Positions 1-8,988 of a stretch of 64,000 nt of DNA are shown piece after piece. Position 1 is the first letter of the stretch. Each line of letters starts with the position of its first letter. The stretch is from the NCBI GenBank assembly GCA_964561705.1, contig CAZLQJ010000001.1:1-64000 (forward strand), written 5' to 3'. This DNA comes from HGM12587 sp964561705. GTDB taxonomy: Bacteria; Bacillota; Clostridia; Lachnospirales; Lachnospiraceae. The notes below the pieces were generated by a model, which was not told where the DNA came from, made no database searches, and saw only the letters and a program-made list of their open reading frames with translations. The translations under genes and the position numbers were made by a program.

Positions 1-1510
1 CCATGATAATGATCTTGTCATAGCGAAGCTTCGTAATATCAAAATCATTGCCGTATCCTTCTGAAAATCCACAGCCAAATGCATTGATCATGGTTTTGAT
101 TTCTGCATTGGCTAGCACTTTATCGATGCTTGCTTTTTCTACATTTAAAATTTTTCCACGAATTGGCAGGATTGCCTGATAATTACGGTCTCTGGCAGTT
201 TTTGCAGAACCTCCCGCAGAATCCCCTTCCACGATAAAAATTTCACATTTGGACGGATCCCTGCTCTCGCAATTCGCCAGCTTTCCGTTAGAATCAAAGG
301 AATATTTCTGTTTCGTCAAAAGATTGGTTTTTGCCCGTTCTTCACTCTTTCGGATCTTTGCAGCTTTTTCCGCACAACTTAAAATACTTTTTAAAATTTC
401 TAAATTTCTGTCAAAAAATCGAGGAAGTTCATCTGCAGCTACTTTCGCCGTTGCCTTGGAAGCATCCTGATTGTCCAGTTTTGTCTTCGTCTGTCCTTCA
501 AAACGTGGTGCCGGATGTTTGATAGAGATCACTGCAGTCATTCCATTACGGATATCTGCTCCCGTAAAGTTCGCATCTTTTTCCTTTAAAACACCAATTT
601 CTCTGGCATAACTGTTCATAATGGTAGTAAATGCGGTCTTAAATCCAGTCAGATGCGTTCCCCCTTCTGCATTGTAGATATTGTTGCAAAATCCCAATAC
701 ATTTTCATGAAACTCATTCACATACTGAAAGGCTCCTTCCACGGTGATTCCCTCAGATTCGCCTTTAAAATAGATCACTTCATGCAGCGGTTCACTTTTT
801 TTGTTGATATCCTTTACAAAACCAATGATCCCGTCCGGCTCGTGAAATTCCAGATGATTGACTTCTGCACCTCTCCGGTCCTCAAAAATAATGGTTAATT
901 CCGGATTCAAATAAGCAGTCTCATGGAGACGGCTGATCACTTCGTCCTCTTTAAATTTTGTCTTTTCAAAAATTTCCGGATCCGGCAGGAAATTCACCTT
1001 GGTTCCTGTTTTTCTGGTCTTTCCAAGGATCGGAAGCAGACCATTTTCCAGTTCCAGAACCGGAACTCCTTTCTCATAGCGGTCATGATGGATCGCACCT
1101 TCTCTGCTGATCTGCACATCCATATAGGTGGACAATGCATTCACCACAGAGGAACCTACCCCGTGAAGTCCTCCACTGGTCTTATAAACAGAATCGTCGA
1201 ATTTACCGCCGGCATGCAAAGTCGTAAATACCAGTCTGGCTGCAGACATTCCTTTCTCATGCATTCCTACCGGAATTCCACGCCCATCATCATTGACCGT
1301 ACAGGAGCCATCTTTTTCCAGATATACCTCGATCGTTTTGCAAAATCCAGCCAGATGCTCATCCACTGCATTATCCACGATTTCATAGATCAGATGGTTC
1401 AGCCCCTTTCTGGATACACTTCCGATATACATTCCCGGACGTTTTCTAACAGCCTCCAGGCCTTCCAATACGGAAATACTTCCGGCATCATAGGTCGGTT
1501 TCTTTGCCAT
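1..1510 (-). CDS. parE: Type IIA DNA topoisomerase subunit B, ParE/GyrB-like (partial, C-terminus outside window)
   Basis: Reading leftward from an ATG at 1510 (preceded by AGGAGAGG) gives about 503 residues of a GyrB/ParE subunit, the ATPase half of a topoisomerase that passes DNA duplexes through each other. Visible are the N-terminal GHKL ATPase (EIVDNAVDE with the catalytic Glu, DDGRGIPV, GGLHGVGSSVVNALS), the transducer domain with a QTKTKL stretch, and the start of the TOPRIM domain (VEGDSAGGSAK). The frame is open to the left edge, so the TOPRIM aspartates and C-terminus lie outside. GyrB and ParE are hard to separate from this part alone. ParE is preferred because no dnaA, recF or other origin genes are nearby. 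A parC gene would be expected just beyond the left edge. Confidence 0.88.
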   Translation of the reverse strand, partial: MAKKPTYDAGSISVLEGLEAVRKRPGMYIGSVSRKGLNHLIYEIVDNAVDEHLAGFCKTIEVYLEKDGSCTVNDDGRGIPVGMHEKGMSAARLVFTTLHAGGKFDDSVYKTSGGLHGVGSSVVNALSTYMDVQISREGAIHHDRYEKGVPVLELENGLLPILGKTRKTGTKVNFLPDPEIFEKTKFKEDEVISRLHETAYLNPELTIIFEDRRGAEVNHLEFHEPDGIIGFVKDINKKSEPLHEVIYFKGESEGITVEGAFQYVNEFHENVLGFCNNIYNAEGGTHLTGFKTAFTTIMNSYAREIGVLKEKDANFTGADIRNGMTAVISIKHPAPRFEGQTKTKLDNQDASKATAKVAADELPRFFDRNLEILKSILSCAEKAAKIRKSEERAKTNLLTKQKYSFDSNGKLANCESRDPSKCEIFIVEGDSAGGSAKTARDRNYQAILPIRGKILNVEKASIDKVLANAEIKTMINAFGCGFSEGYGNDFDITKLRYDKIIIM

Positions 1511-1575
1511 GTTTCCTCTCCTTTTCTATCAAATTGTTACAAGTATTTTCTAATTTCTAATTTATATGCACATAT

Positions 1576-1605
1576 AAAAACAGCCACCCTCTTAACGAGG
1601 ATGGC
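1576..1605 (-). terminator. Rho-independent terminator after serA
   Basis: On the minus strand a 9-10 bp stem (GCCATCCTC paired with GAGGGTGGC, one wobble) closes a TTAA-type loop and runs into TG followed by TTTTT. It lies about 85 nt past the serA stop and marks the end of the leuB-ilvD-ilvB-serC-serA operon, before the topoisomerase gene. Confidence 0.75.
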
Positions 1606-1690
1606 CTAAACCACGCCTTTTTTCTACAGCACTCATTTTATTACAAATACCAAAGATTTGCAAGTAGGAAATGTTCGCGGCATTTTTCTA

Positions 1691-2851
1691 TTAAATTGTT
1701 CGCACTTTCAGCACACCGTCGATTTTTCCAAGACTTTCAATCGCTTCTGCTGTCAGTTCCTTCGAAAGATCAAACATGGAATATGCATAATCACCACGAC
1801 TGGCATTGGTCATATGTTCAATGTTAATGTCTTCTTCCGTGAAAATATCCATAAACTGATTCAACATATTTTTTACATTTTTGTGACAAATGGAAATTCG
1901 TGGAAATTCTCCGGCAGTCCCCATATCACAGTTTGGATAATTTACAGAATTTACAATATTTCCGTTTTCCAGGAAGTTTCTGATCTCATTTGCCGCCATT
2001 GCCGCACAATTATCTTCCGCTTCTTCTGTGGAGGCTCCCAAATGCGGGGTAACGATCGCATTCTTTTCCCCTGCAACTGTGGTATTTGGGAAATCCGTAA
2101 CATAACGTTTTACTTTTCCATCCTTTAAAGCTGCGATCATTGCCTTTTCATCCACCAGAAGATCTCTGGCAAAATTCAACACGACCACGCCATCTTTCAT
2201 TTTGCTGATCGCATCTTCGTTGATCATGTTTTTTGTACTATCAAGAAGCGGTACATGGATGGTAATGAAATCACACTGTTTGTAGATTTCTTCCACATCC
2301 TTAATATGATTGATATGTCTTGAAAGACTCCATGCAGCCTTTACAGAAACATACGGATCATATCCGTAAACTTCCATTCCCAGATTGACTGCCGTATTCG
2401 CAACCTGAACACCAATTGCGCCCAGACCGATTACGCCCAGCTTTTTCCCATAAAGTTCATGACCGGCAAAACGTTTCTTTTCTTTTTCCGTTAATTTTGC
2501 AATGTCCTCGTTCATTCGTTCGGACTGTACCCAGTTTGCACCGCCGATAATATCACGGGATGCCAGGAACATTCCAGCGATCACCAATTCTTTTACTGCA
2601 TTTGCATTTGCGCCCGGCGTATTAAATACGACAATTCCATGATCTGCACATTTCGTCAACGGAATATTGTTCACGCCCGCACCTGCTCTTGCAATTACCT
2701 TTACATTTTTTCCCAATTCCAGTTCATGCATTGCTGCGCTTCGTACCAGCACGGCATCTGCTTCTTCCAATGTCTCTGCTTTTACATAATTTTCATCAAA
2801 AACTTCTAATCCGGCATCAGAAATGGCATTTAAACAATGATAACGATACAT
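1691..2851 (-). CDS. serA: D-3-phosphoglycerate dehydrogenase with C-terminal ACT domain
   Basis: Catalyses the NAD-dependent oxidation of 3-phosphoglycerate, the first step of serine synthesis. The 386-residue product has the 2-hydroxyacid dehydrogenase fold: N-terminal substrate domain (GAGVNNIPL, NTPGANANAV), a Rossmann motif GLGAIG near residue 145, the catalytic Arg in NFARD and the catalytic His in TPHLGAST. The last ~75 residues look like an ACT domain, the usual site of serine feedback inhibition. I chose the ATG at 2851 because GAGGAG sits 9 nt upstream; a longer reading would overlap serC. The start lies 1 nt after the serC stop, so the two are probably translationally coupled. This is the short SerA form, without the long extra domain seen in some bacteria. 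Confidence 0.95.
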   Translation of the reverse strand: MYRYHCLNAISDAGLEVFDENYVKAETLEEADAVLVRSAAMHELELGKNVKVIARAGAGVNNIPLTKCADHGIVVFNTPGANANAVKELVIAGMFLASRDIIGGANWVQSERMNEDIAKLTEKEKKRFAGHELYGKKLGVIGLGAIGVQVANTAVNLGMEVYGYDPYVSVKAAWSLSRHINHIKDVEEIYKQCDFITIHVPLLDSTKNMINEDAISKMKDGVVVLNFARDLLVDEKAMIAALKDGKVKRYVTDFPNTTVAGEKNAIVTPHLGASTEEAEDNCAAMAANEIRNFLENGNIVNSVNYPNCDMGTAGEFPRISICHKNVKNMLNQFMDIFTEEDINIEHMTNASRGDYAYSMFDLSKELTAEAIESLGKIDGVLKVRTI

Positions 2852-2852
2852 T

Positions 2853-3935
2853 TTAAACATTCTCCTCTTCAAATTTTTTCATAAATTCTACAAGTGCTTT
2901 TACGCCTTCCAACGGCATCGCATTGTAAATGCTGGCGCGCATTCCGCCGACACTTCTGTGACCTTTTAAGTTTTCAAATCCTGCCGCTTTTGCTTCTTTT
3001 ACGAATTTCGCATCCAGCTCTTTATTCCCTGTTACAAACGGCACATTCATCAAAGAACGGTCTTCTTTTCGTACAGTTCCCTTAAAAAGCTTACTTTCGT
3101 CAAGGAAATCGTAAAGTACCTTTGCTTTTTCTTCATTACGCTGCTTCATCACCTCTAAGCCGCCCATTTTTTTCAGCCAACGGAACACTTTTCCGCAGAC
3201 ATAAATATTAAAGCAGTTCGGTGTATTATACATAGATCCATTGTCTGCATGAGTCTTATATTTCATCATCGTAGGCGTTCCTTCCAGAACATCGTCTGTG
3301 ATCAGATCTTCACGTACAATGGCAATGACCATCCCTGCAGGTCCTACGTTTTTCTGTACGCCACCATAAATGATGCCATATTTTGATACATCTACCGGCT
3401 CTGACAAAAAGCAGGAAGACACATCAGATACCAGAAGTTTTCCTTTGGTATTTGGTAATGTTTTAAACTTTGTACCGTAAATGGTATTGTTTTCGCAGAT
3501 GTATACATAATCTGCATTTTCACTGATTGGGAGATCTGAGCAATCCGGTATGTAGGAGAATGTTTCATCTTCAGATGTGGCAATCTTATTTGCTGTGCCG
3601 TATTTTTTCGCTTCTTCGTATGCTTTTTTTGCCCACTGACCCGTTACGATAAAATCTGCAACCTTATTTTTCATCAGATTCATCGGGATCATTGCAAACT
3701 GCAGGGAAGCTCCACCCTGTAAAAACAGCACCTTATAATTGTCCGGAATGTTCATCAATTCTCTAAGATCTTTTTCCGCCTCATCAATGATTGCCTGAAA
3801 CGCCGGACTTCTATGACTCATTTCAAGGACAGACATCCCTGTTCCATTGCAATCCAACATCTCTGCTGCAACTTCTTTCAATACCTCTTCCGGTAATACT
3901 GCCGGACCTGCGCTAAAATTATACACTCTGCTCAT
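2853..3935 (-). CDS. serC: Phosphoserine aminotransferase
   Basis: PLP-dependent enzyme that converts 3-phosphohydroxypyruvate plus glutamate to phosphoserine, the second step of serine synthesis. The 360-residue length is normal for the family. The N-terminus YNFSAGPAVLP is typical of SerC, GGASLQF near residue 75 is the cofactor phosphate region, and Lys195 in GGVQKNVGPAG is the expected Schiff-base lysine. RBS GAGGAG lies 9 nt before the ATG. It is followed directly by serA, giving both steps from one mRNA. No phosphoserine phosphatase (serB) gene is seen nearby. Confidence 0.96.
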   Translation of the reverse strand: MSRVYNFSAGPAVLPEEVLKEVAAEMLDCNGTGMSVLEMSHRSPAFQAIIDEAEKDLRELMNIPDNYKVLFLQGGASLQFAMIPMNLMKNKVADFIVTGQWAKKAYEEAKKYGTANKIATSEDETFSYIPDCSDLPISENADYVYICENNTIYGTKFKTLPNTKGKLLVSDVSSCFLSEPVDVSKYGIIYGGVQKNVGPAGMVIAIVREDLITDDVLEGTPTMMKYKTHADNGSMYNTPNCFNIYVCGKVFRWLKKMGGLEVMKQRNEEKAKVLYDFLDESKLFKGTVRKEDRSLMNVPFVTGNKELDAKFVKEAKAAGFENLKGHRSVGGMRASIYNAMPLEGVKALVEFMKKFEEENV

Positions 3936-3969
3936 TTTTCCACATCTCCTCTATTACACTCTATGAAAT

Positions 3970-5649
3970 TTATTTTTCCATCAGATCTTCCGCATCAAAC
4001 GCCTCAACGATCGGTGCTCCTGCAGGTACCATTGGGAATACCTTGTCATCACTGTCGATGACACATTCGATCACGACCGGTCTTCCTGCATTCATTGCCT
4101 GCTCTAAAGCTGCTGAAAATTCTTCCTTCTTTGTAACGCGAATACCCATGCAGCCCAATCCTTCTGCTACCTTTACAAAATCCACACCATCATTCAAAAC
4201 TGTCTGTGAATAACGTTTTTCATAAAACAGGGTCTGCCACTGGCGTACCATTCCAAGAACATGATTGTTGATCACCACCTGAATGATCGGAATATTATAT
4301 CTGGAAGCTGTCGCAAGCTCATTTAAATTCATACGGAAACATCCGTCACCGCCGATATTGATCACCGTCTTATCCGGGCATGCAACCTTGGCACCAATAC
4401 AGGCACCCAGACCATAACCCATGGTTCCGAGGCCTCCGGAAGTCAGCAGTGTGTGCGGTTTGGTATATTTATAATACTGTGCTGCCCACATCTGATGCTG
4501 TCCTACATCTGTTGAAATGATCGCCTCTCCCTTTGTCAGGCGGTAAATTTCTTCGATGATATAAGGTCCTGTCAGACCGGTCTGATCATAAGTTAACGGG
4601 TATTTTTCTTTTAACTGTTCAATTTCTTCGTTCCACTGATCTTTTGCGCGTTCCTCAATCTTTGGAAGGAGACGTTTTAACACTTCTTTCACATCACCGA
4701 TCACCGGCTGGTCGATCATGATATTTTTGTTGATTTCCGCAGCATCAATGTCAATCTGTACGATTTTCGCATCAGGAACAAATTTTTTCGCATTTCCGAT
4801 CACACGGTCACTGAATCTGGCACCAATCACCACTACCACATCTGCTTTGTGGATGCCGAAATTGGCAATTTTGGTACCATGCATCCCGATCATACCAGTA
4901 TAGAGTTCATCTGTTCCCGGAAAAGCGCCTTTTCCCATCAAAGAATCAGTCACCGGTGCATTTAACCGGTGTGCTAATTCGATCAATTCTTCTGACGCTT
5001 CAGAGATCACTGCACCGCCGCCTACCAAAAGATAAGGACGTTTTGCTGCATTCATGATTTTTGCTGCGTTTTCCAACGCTTCTTCTTTGATTGTTTCTGT
5101 AACTCTCTGGATTTTTTCCGGTACGACTTTGGTAAATTCGCACTGATTTGCAGTCGCATCTTTGGTAATATCAATCAAAACCGGACCCGGCCGACCTGTC
5201 TGAGCGATTTTAAAAGCTCTTCGGATCGTTTCAGCCAATTCATTGACATCTCTTACGATAAAGTTATGTTTTGTGATCGGCATGGTAACACCGGCAATAT
5301 CAATTTCCTGAAAACTGTCCTTTCCAAGTAAGGATTTGGCAACATTACAGGTAATCGCTACCATTGGAACCGAATCCATGTATGCCGTTGCAATTCCCGT
5401 CACAAGATTGGTTGCGCCAGGACCACTTGTTGCAAAACAGACACCTACTTTTCCGGTTGCTCTCGCATAACCGTCTGCTGCATGGGCTGCTCCCTGCTCA
5501 TGGGAAGTCAGAATATGGGTAAGTTCATCACTATGTTTATATAATTCGTCGTAAATATTTAATATGGTACCTCCCGGATAACCGAAAATGGTATCAACAC
5601 CTTGCTCTTTTAAACATTCAATTACAATTTGTGCACCTGTCATTAACAT
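3970..5649 (-). CDS. ilvB: Acetolactate synthase (acetohydroxyacid synthase) large subunit
   Basis: ThDP-dependent catalytic subunit that condenses pyruvate with pyruvate or 2-ketobutyrate in valine, leucine and isoleucine synthesis. The 559 residues show the pyrimidine-binding domain with catalytic Glu51 in SHEQGAAHAADG, a central FAD-type domain, and the C-terminal ThDP/Mg motif GDGCFRMN...NN. AAGGTGG lies 7 nt before the first ATG, which favours it over the Met two codons later. The gene lies between ilvD and serC with short gaps (19 and 34 nt). The regulatory small subunit ilvN is absent here, as is ilvC, so the pathway is completed from other loci. Confidence 0.95.
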   Translation of the reverse strand: MLMTGAQIVIECLKEQGVDTIFGYPGGTILNIYDELYKHSDELTHILTSHEQGAAHAADGYARATGKVGVCFATSGPGATNLVTGIATAYMDSVPMVAITCNVAKSLLGKDSFQEIDIAGVTMPITKHNFIVRDVNELAETIRRAFKIAQTGRPGPVLIDITKDATANQCEFTKVVPEKIQRVTETIKEEALENAAKIMNAAKRPYLLVGGGAVISEASEELIELAHRLNAPVTDSLMGKGAFPGTDELYTGMIGMHGTKIANFGIHKADVVVVIGARFSDRVIGNAKKFVPDAKIVQIDIDAAEINKNIMIDQPVIGDVKEVLKRLLPKIEERAKDQWNEEIEQLKEKYPLTYDQTGLTGPYIIEEIYRLTKGEAIISTDVGQHQMWAAQYYKYTKPHTLLTSGGLGTMGYGLGACIGAKVACPDKTVINIGGDGCFRMNLNELATASRYNIPIIQVVINNHVLGMVRQWQTLFYEKRYSQTVLNDGVDFVKVAEGLGCMGIRVTKKEEFSAALEQAMNAGRPVVIECVIDSDDKVFPMVPAGAPIVEAFDAEDLMEK

Positions 5650-5668
5650 AAGTTTTCCACCTTCGTAA

Positions 5669-7330
5669 TTATTTTTCTAAGATTGCACCTCTGTTTCCTG
5701 AGGTAACCATTTTTGCATAACGTGCAAGATAGCCTGTGGTAACTTTCGGTTCTCTTGGCTGCCATTTTGCACGGCGGGCTTCTAATTCTTCATCAGAAAC
5801 AGCCAGTTCCAATTTGTTTTCCGGAATATTGATCTTGATCAGATCTCCTTCTTCTACCAATGCGATCGGTCCGCCAACTGCTGCTTCCGGTGAAACATGA
5901 CCAATGGATGCGCCACGGCTGGCACCGCTGAAACGGCCGTCCGTGATCAATGCTACCGTAGAACCAAGTCCCATCCCTGCGATCGCTGAGGTTGGATTTA
6001 ACATTTCTCTCATTCCAGGACCTCCTTTTGGACCTTCATATCGGATCACGACCACATCTCCTGCTACGATTTTTCCTCCTTTGATCGCATCAATGGCATC
6101 TTCCTCACAGTCAAAGACTCTTGCTGGACCTTCATGAACCATCATTTCCGGAACAACCGCCGAACGCTTTACAACTCCTGTATCCGGTGCAAGATTTCCT
6201 TTTAATACAGCAATTCCGCCTGTTTCACTATATGGATTTTCCACAGGTCTGATTACAGAAGGATCTTTATTTACACATCCTTCAATATTCTCTCCTACGG
6301 TTTTTCCTGTTGCTGTTATGATATCTGTATATAATAAGCCTTTTTTATTCAATTCGTTCATCACTGCATAAACACCGCCGGCTTCATTCAGATCTTCCAT
6401 ATAAGTAGGACCTGCCGGTGCCAGATGACAAAGATTTGGTGTTTTTGCACTGACTTCATTCGCAATTTCCATATTTAATTCTACACCGGCTTCATGTGCA
6501 ATTGCCGGAAGATGAAGCATACTATTGGTCGAGCATCCCAGTGCCATATCCACGGTCAATGCATTCATAAATGCTTTTTCTGTCATAATGTCACGAGGAC
6601 GGATATTTTTTTCAAGAAGCTCCATCACTTTCATACCTGCATGTTTGGCAAGTTTGATTCTTTCGGAGTACACCGCCGGAATCGTACCATTTCCCCGAAG
6701 TCCCATTCCTAAAGCCTCTGTCAGACAGTTCATACTGTTTGCAGTATACATGCCGGAGCAGGAACCGCAGGTTGGACAGACATTACATTCAAATTCTTTT
6801 ACATCTTCTTCCGTCATCGTACCTGCCGCATAGGAACCTACCGCTTCAAACATGCTGGAAAGGCTTCTCTTCTGCCCTTTCACATGTCCTGCAAGCATTG
6901 GACCTCCACTGACAAATACCGTTGGCACATTGACTCTGGCTGCTGCCATCAAAAGTCCCGGTACATTTTTATCACAGTTTGGCACCATGACCAGCGCATC
7001 AAACTGATGTGCCATTGCCATACATTCTGTAGAATCTGCGATCAGATCCCTGGTTACCAGAGAATATTTCATCCCCGTATGTCCCATTGCAATTCCATCG
7101 CAAACTGCAATCGCCGGGAATACAATCGGTGTACCGCCAGCCATGGCAACGCCAACTCTGACTGCCTCTACAATCTTATCAATATTCATATGTCCCGGTA
7201 CGATTTCATTATAGGAACTGACAATTCCAACCAATGGTTTGCTAAGTTCTTCTTCTGTCAATCCCAATGCATTAAATAAACTTCTGTGAGGTGCCTGCTG
7301 CATCCCAACCTTTACTGCATCACTTCTCAT
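5669..7330 (-). CDS. ilvD: Dihydroxy-acid dehydratase
   Basis: Fe-S enzyme that dehydrates 2,3-dihydroxy-isovalerate and -methylvalerate to the 2-keto acids of the branched-chain pathway. The 553-residue product carries the cluster-binding cysteines in PNCDKNVPG and in CPTCGSCSGMYTANSMNCL. The C-terminal half contains GRFSGASRGASIGHVSPEA, the usual active-site signature of the IlvD/Edd family. The family member with this motif set and the neighbouring ilvB and leuB make IlvD far more likely than phosphogluconate dehydratase. It lies 16 nt after leuB and 19 nt before ilvB in the same operon. Confidence 0.96.
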   Translation of the reverse strand: MRSDAVKVGMQQAPHRSLFNALGLTEEELSKPLVGIVSSYNEIVPGHMNIDKIVEAVRVGVAMAGGTPIVFPAIAVCDGIAMGHTGMKYSLVTRDLIADSTECMAMAHQFDALVMVPNCDKNVPGLLMAAARVNVPTVFVSGGPMLAGHVKGQKRSLSSMFEAVGSYAAGTMTEEDVKEFECNVCPTCGSCSGMYTANSMNCLTEALGMGLRGNGTIPAVYSERIKLAKHAGMKVMELLEKNIRPRDIMTEKAFMNALTVDMALGCSTNSMLHLPAIAHEAGVELNMEIANEVSAKTPNLCHLAPAGPTYMEDLNEAGGVYAVMNELNKKGLLYTDIITATGKTVGENIEGCVNKDPSVIRPVENPYSETGGIAVLKGNLAPDTGVVKRSAVVPEMMVHEGPARVFDCEEDAIDAIKGGKIVAGDVVVIRYEGPKGGPGMREMLNPTSAIAGMGLGSTVALITDGRFSGASRGASIGHVSPEAAVGGPIALVEEGDLIKINIPENKLELAVSDEELEARRAKWQPREPKVTTGYLARYAKMVTSGNRGAILEK

Positions 7331-7346
7331 TATCCTATATCCCCTT

Positions 7347-8432
7347 TTACTGTATTCTCTCGGCGATCAGATCACCCATCTTTGCTGTTCCTACCAAAGT
7401 ACAACCTTCCGAGTAAATGTCACCTGTACGATATCCGTCTTTTAATACCTGTTCCACAGCCTTTTCAATCGCATCTGCTTCCTTGTCAAGATCAAAAGTG
7501 AATTTCAGCATCATGGCTGCCGAAAGCACTGTTGCGATTGGATTTGCCTTATCCTGACCTGCAATATCCGGTGCTGATCCATGACTTGGCTCATAAAGAC
7601 CGAATTTTGTATCATTCAAACTTGCCGAAGAAAGCATTCCAATCGATCCTGTTACCATACTTGCTTCATCCGATAAAATATCTCCAAACATATTTTCCGT
7701 CAGGATCACATCAAACTGTGCCGGATCTTTTACCAGCTGCATTGCACAATTGTCAACCAGCATATGTTCCAGTGTGACATCCGGATAATCTTTGGCAACT
7801 TCTTCTACGATCTTTCTCCAAAGTCTTGAAGAATCAAGTACATTGGCTTTATCAACGGAAGTCACTTTTTTGCGTCTCTTTCTGGCAATCTCAAATCCTC
7901 GTTTTGCAATCCTTCTGATCTCATTTTCATTGTATGTCAGGGTATCTACTGCTGTCATCACACCGTCCACTGGTTCTGTTTTCCGTTCCCCAAAATACAG
8001 ACCGCCTGTCAGTTCTCTCATGATCATCATATCGAAGCCATCTCCGATCACTTCATCTCTCAGCGGGCATGCTGCTTTAAGTTCTTTATAAAGATAGGCC
8101 GGTCTTAGATTTGCGAATAGGTTTAAGGACTTTCTGATTTTTAAAAGTCCTGCTTCCGGTCTTTTTTCCGGTGGCAATTTGTACCATGGCGAAGTATTGG
8201 TATCCCCGCCAATGGATCCCATCAGGACTGCATCGCTTGCTTTTGCTGTTTCGATTGCCTCATCCGTCAAAGGAATTCCATGCACATCAATGGATGCGCC
8301 ACCCATCAAAACTTCTGTATAATTGAATGTATGACCATATTTTTCTGCCACGACATCCAGCACTTTTTTTGCTTCCCGTACGATCTCAGGACCAATACCG
8401 TCCCCCGAAATCACTGCAATCTTACACTCCAT
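7347..8432 (-). CDS. leuB: 3-isopropylmalate dehydrogenase
   Basis: NAD-dependent oxidative decarboxylase of 3-isopropylmalate in leucine synthesis. The 361 residues begin CKIAVISGDGIGPEIV and contain the family features: arginines in NLFANLRPAYL and MIMRELTGGLYFG, the Lys in SVDKANVL, metal-binding Asp residues in VDNCAMQL and in GDILSDEASM, and the NAD-binding EPSHGSAPDIAGQ. The ATG at 8432 is chosen because GAGGAG sits 8 nt upstream; an in-frame earlier start at 8450 has no ribosome site. It is the first gene of the leuB-ilvD-ilvB-serC-serA operon, with a promoter about 60 nt upstream. leuA and leuCD are not in this window. Confidence 0.96.
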   Translation of the reverse strand: MECKIAVISGDGIGPEIVREAKKVLDVVAEKYGHTFNYTEVLMGGASIDVHGIPLTDEAIETAKASDAVLMGSIGGDTNTSPWYKLPPEKRPEAGLLKIRKSLNLFANLRPAYLYKELKAACPLRDEVIGDGFDMMIMRELTGGLYFGERKTEPVDGVMTAVDTLTYNENEIRRIAKRGFEIARKRRKKVTSVDKANVLDSSRLWRKIVEEVAKDYPDVTLEHMLVDNCAMQLVKDPAQFDVILTENMFGDILSDEASMVTGSIGMLSSASLNDTKFGLYEPSHGSAPDIAGQDKANPIATVLSAAMMLKFTFDLDKEADAIEKAVEQVLKDGYRTGDIYSEGCTLVGTAKMGDLIAERIQ

Positions 8433-8493
8433 TTTTCCATCTCCTCGCAATCTTGTTTTCTCTATCCATGAAAGAAAAAATTATATTATACCT

Positions 8494-8522
8494 AATATAG
8501 CTCATTCACTTTAATATTGCAA
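8494..8522 (-). promoter_or_regulatory. Sigma-A type promoter of the leuB operon
   Basis: On the minus strand TTGCAA (8517-8522) is separated by 17 nt from TATATT (8494-8499). The predicted start leaves a leader of only about 55 nt, too short for a T-box, so no tRNA-sensing leader is visible for this branched-chain operon. Confidence 0.65.
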
Positions 8523-8561
8523 CCCCCTAAAGTTTTTTGTTATTTTTTTAACAATATTTTA

Positions 8562-8590
8562 TAAAAAAAGAAGAAGAGACCATCTCTTCT
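8562..8590 (-). terminator. Rho-independent terminator after yajC
   Basis: Minus-strand perfect 8 bp stem AGAAGAGA / TCTCTTCT with a 3-nt loop, then TC and TTTTTTT. It lies 12 nt beyond the yajC stop and separates yajC from the leuB promoter. Confidence 0.85.
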
Positions 8591-8601
8591 CCTTCCTCTG
8601 A

Positions 8602-8910
8602 TTATTCTGCTTTTTCAACCTGTGCGATTGCTTCTTTTTTCATTGGAATACGGCAATTTTTGTTATTACCAAATTCTACGATCACATCTTCTTCTGTAAG
8701 ATCGATCACGATTCCATAAAATCCGCTGGTTGTAACGATTGCATCGCCTACTGCCATATCTGCCAGCATTGCTTCCACTCTCTTCTGTTCTTTTTTCTGT
8801 GGTCTGATAGCAATGAAGTACATAAACGCACCGAAAAGTACGACATATCCAACCAGGATTATTATCGAAGACATGCCGTTGCCTTCTGCTGTTGCTAATA
8901 CTAAATTCAT
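8602..8910 (-). CDS. yajC: Preprotein translocase accessory subunit YajC
   Basis: Small single-span membrane protein (102 residues) that associates with SecDF/SecYEG in protein export. One hydrophobic segment at about residues 14-34 (IIILVGYVVLFGAFMYFIAI) is followed by the family hallmark RPQKKEQKR and a cytoplasmic tail with VGDAIVTTSGFYGIV. GGAGG lies 7 nt before the chosen ATG. It is monocistronic: promoter at 8944-8972, terminator at 8562-8590. In many bacteria yajC follows tgt directly. Here tgt is 1.3 kb away on the opposite strand with aroC between them. Confidence 0.92.
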   Translation of the reverse strand: MNLVLATAEGNGMSSIIILVGYVVLFGAFMYFIAIRPQKKEQKRVEAMLADMAVGDAIVTTSGFYGIVIDLTEEDVIVEFGNNKNCRIPMKKEAIAQVEKAE

Positions 8911-8943
8911 GTCAATTCCTCCAAATTTTTATAAACTCCTACC

Positions 8944-8972
8944 ATTTTACATGACAAACTCTTATTCGGCAA
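8944..8972 (-). promoter_or_regulatory. Sigma-A type promoter of yajC
   Basis: Minus strand TTGCCG (8967-8972), 17-nt spacer, TAAAAT (8944-8949), ending about 34 nt before the yajC start. It lies in the 78-nt gap after aroC. Confidence 0.6.
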
Positions 8973-8988
8973 GTAGTTTACAAATATT

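Noticed and set aside
923..1609. Long plus-strand frames opposite the topoisomerase, ilvD, leuB and other genes
   Set aside because: They have no ribosome sites, no recognisable motifs and a residue make-up (rich in His, Cys, Phe, Ser) typical of reading the complement of a real gene.
8433..8560. T-box or other riboswitch in front of leuB
   Set aside because: The promoter lies about 60 nt from the start codon and the upstream terminator belongs to yajC. There is no room for a T-box and no specifier-like hairpins.
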